Assembly: GCA_904502145.1 (NCBI GenBank)
Contig: CAJGDH010000135.1
Location: 1 to 5,315 of the forward strand
DNA length: 5,315 bases
Origin: an uncultured Eubacterium sp.
Lineage (GTDB): Bacteria > Bacillota > Clostridia > Lachnospirales > Lachnospiraceae
Direction of reading: 5' to 3'
The notes under the pieces were generated by a model. The model was not told the DNA's origin. It ran no database searches and saw only the letters and a program-made list of their open reading frames with translations. Made by a program: the position numbers and the translations under genes. The number at the start of each line of letters is the position of its first letter. Positions within the stretch are counted from its first letter, which is position 1. This document shows, one piece after another, positions 4,561 to 5,315 of this stretch.

Positions 4561-5315
4561 TCATCTCTCCTTTCCGGCATCAGACTGCCTTTCGCCAATC
4601 AAAACAGCTGTCGTCCTTGCTCCAAGATCAATCCCGGTCTGATCATTCCGGATCATTTCCGCTCCGGGTTCAGACCATATCCCGTAAGCTTCAAAAGCGA
4701 GTCTCCACCGGAAACCCTCGGGAAGAACAGGCAGGGAAAATCTGTGTTCCTCCCAGTGCGCATTTACCGCAACATAAATGAAGGCATCGGACTTGGTCTT
4801 ATATTTATTGTGATCCTCCGCATACAGGTATGCAAAGGTAAGAGTATCTGCATTTTCATCGAACTCCCATGGAGTCAGGGAATGGAAAGAAAGCTCCGGA
4901 TACCCTGTTCCGTTCCGGGAGAAGTCAAAACTGTCTGTCCTCAGGACAGGATGGGCTTTTCGAAAAGCGATCAGACTCCTTACATAATCATGGAGCTCCT
5001 TGTTCTTGTCCAGAAAACTCCAGTCCAGCCAGGATATTTCATTATCCTGGCAATAGGCATTATTGTTGCCCCACTGGGTATTGGCGAACTCATCCCCCGA
5101 AAGGAGCATGGGGATGCCCCGGCTTGTCAGGAGAATTGTGAGCATGTTTTTCATCTGCCTGAATCTCAGGGCGTTGATCCCGGCATCATCAGTCTCTCCT
5201 TCGGCCCCGCAGTTCCAGCTGTCGTTGTCATTACAGCCGTCGCGGTTTTCCTCCCCGTTGGCCTCATTGTGTTTCTCATTGTAGGAGACCAGATCGTACA
5301 GGGTGAAGCCGTCAT
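4561..5315 (-). CDS. glgX: Glycogen debranching enzyme (GlgX/TreX-type isoamylase), C-terminal 250 residues
   Basis: The frame enters at the window edge (5315) with two bases of a split codon and runs 250 codons to TGA at 4563-4561; the N-terminal two-thirds is outside. The first full residues, DGFTLYDLVSYNEKHNEANG followed by EENRDG, are the conserved region IV of GH13 isoamylase/debranching enzymes; the very first Asp is the expected transition-state-stabilising residue. Then come NALRFRQMKN, RGIPMLLSGDEFANTQWGNN and NAYCQDNEISWLDW, all hallmarks of GlgX/TreX, and a beta-rich C-terminal domain (IYVAVNAHWEEHRFSLP and on). The enzyme hydrolyses alpha-1,6 branch points in glycogen or limit dextrins in the cytoplasm. 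An internal Met at 5154 could open a shorter frame but lies mid-domain and is not a start. The region I-III catalytic residues cannot be checked here. It is the first visible gene of the pair with the HAD phosphatase. Confidence 0.95.
   Translation of the reverse strand, partial: DGFTLYDLVSYNEKHNEANGEENRDGCNDNDSWNCGAEGETDDAGINALRFRQMKNMLTILLTSRGIPMLLSGDEFANTQWGNNNAYCQDNEISWLDWSFLDKNKELHDYVRSLIAFRKAHPVLRTDSFDFSRNGTGYPELSFHSLTPWEFDENADTLTFAYLYAEDHNKYKTKSDAFIYVAVNAHWEEHRFSLPVLPEGFRWRLAFEAYGIWSEPGAEMIRNDQTGIDLGARTTAVLIGERQSDAGKER
4566..4573 (-). promoter_or_regulatory. Ribosome binding site inside the end of glgX, fixing the HAD start
   Basis: AAAGGAGA on the minus strand lies within the last codons of glgX (ending GKER), seven bases before the ATG at 4559. 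It supports coupled translation and decides against the longer upstream frame of the HAD gene. Confidence 0.8.

Noticed and set aside
4560..4598. N-terminal extension of the HAD phosphatase by 13 residues
   Set aside because: It overlaps glgX coding sequence, lacks a ribosome binding site, and family members begin just before the DxD motif as the ATG at 4559 does.

Overview
The window looks like chromosome from a Gram-positive, moderate-GC anaerobe, most likely a clostridial/Lachnospiraceae-type Firmicute. The grounds are strong AGGAGG-type ribosome binding sites before nearly every gene, extended -10 promoters (TGnTATAAT), a bacterial Ig-like surface-protein tail, a zinc-finger anti-sigma factor with what looks like a DUF4825-type outer domain, and an iron-sulfur-flavoprotein-like oxidoreductase. 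The taxonomic placement is inference from style and family content, not from a marker gene.

Layout. The first 161 bases are the 3' end of a plus-strand gene whose product ends in a Big_2-type Ig-like domain. A strong, probably bidirectional terminator (206-249) and an AT-rich 16-bp tandem repeat (246-310) separate it from five minus-strand genes and one partial minus-strand gene that converge on it. Read in the minus direction (right to left) these are: the C-terminal 250 residues of a GlgX/TreX-type glycogen debranching enzyme (4561-5315, cut by the window edge); a Cof-type HAD-IIB phosphatase (3729-4559) one base downstream; an ECF sigma factor (3168-3644) and its membrane anti-sigma factor (2104-3171), overlapping by ATGA; a YdhF-like aldo/keto reductase (1057-1986); and a cysteine-rich flavodoxin-fold NAD(P)H:FMN reductase-like protein (300-938).

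Functional reading. glgX and the HAD gene form a translationally coupled pair, suggesting glycogen/alpha-glucan breakdown linked to a phosphatase of unknown substrate. The sigma/anti-sigma pair is a self-contained envelope-signal module: cytoplasmic zinc-binding anti-sigma domain, one membrane helix, and an outer domain of about 245 residues. The two redox genes each have their own extended -10 promoter overlapped by an inverted repeat, so they look individually regulated even though no clear terminator separates them. Four start sites were corrected from the longest open frame using ribosome binding sites or family length: the aldo/keto reductase, the sigma factor, the HAD phosphatase, and glgX, whose internal Met is not its start.

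I found no RNA genes, insertion sequences, CRISPR arrays or phage genes. Nothing here is clearly a new system. The most worthwhile leads are the paired operator-like palindromes, the outer domain of the anti-sigma factor, and the variant cysteine cluster of the flavoprotein.
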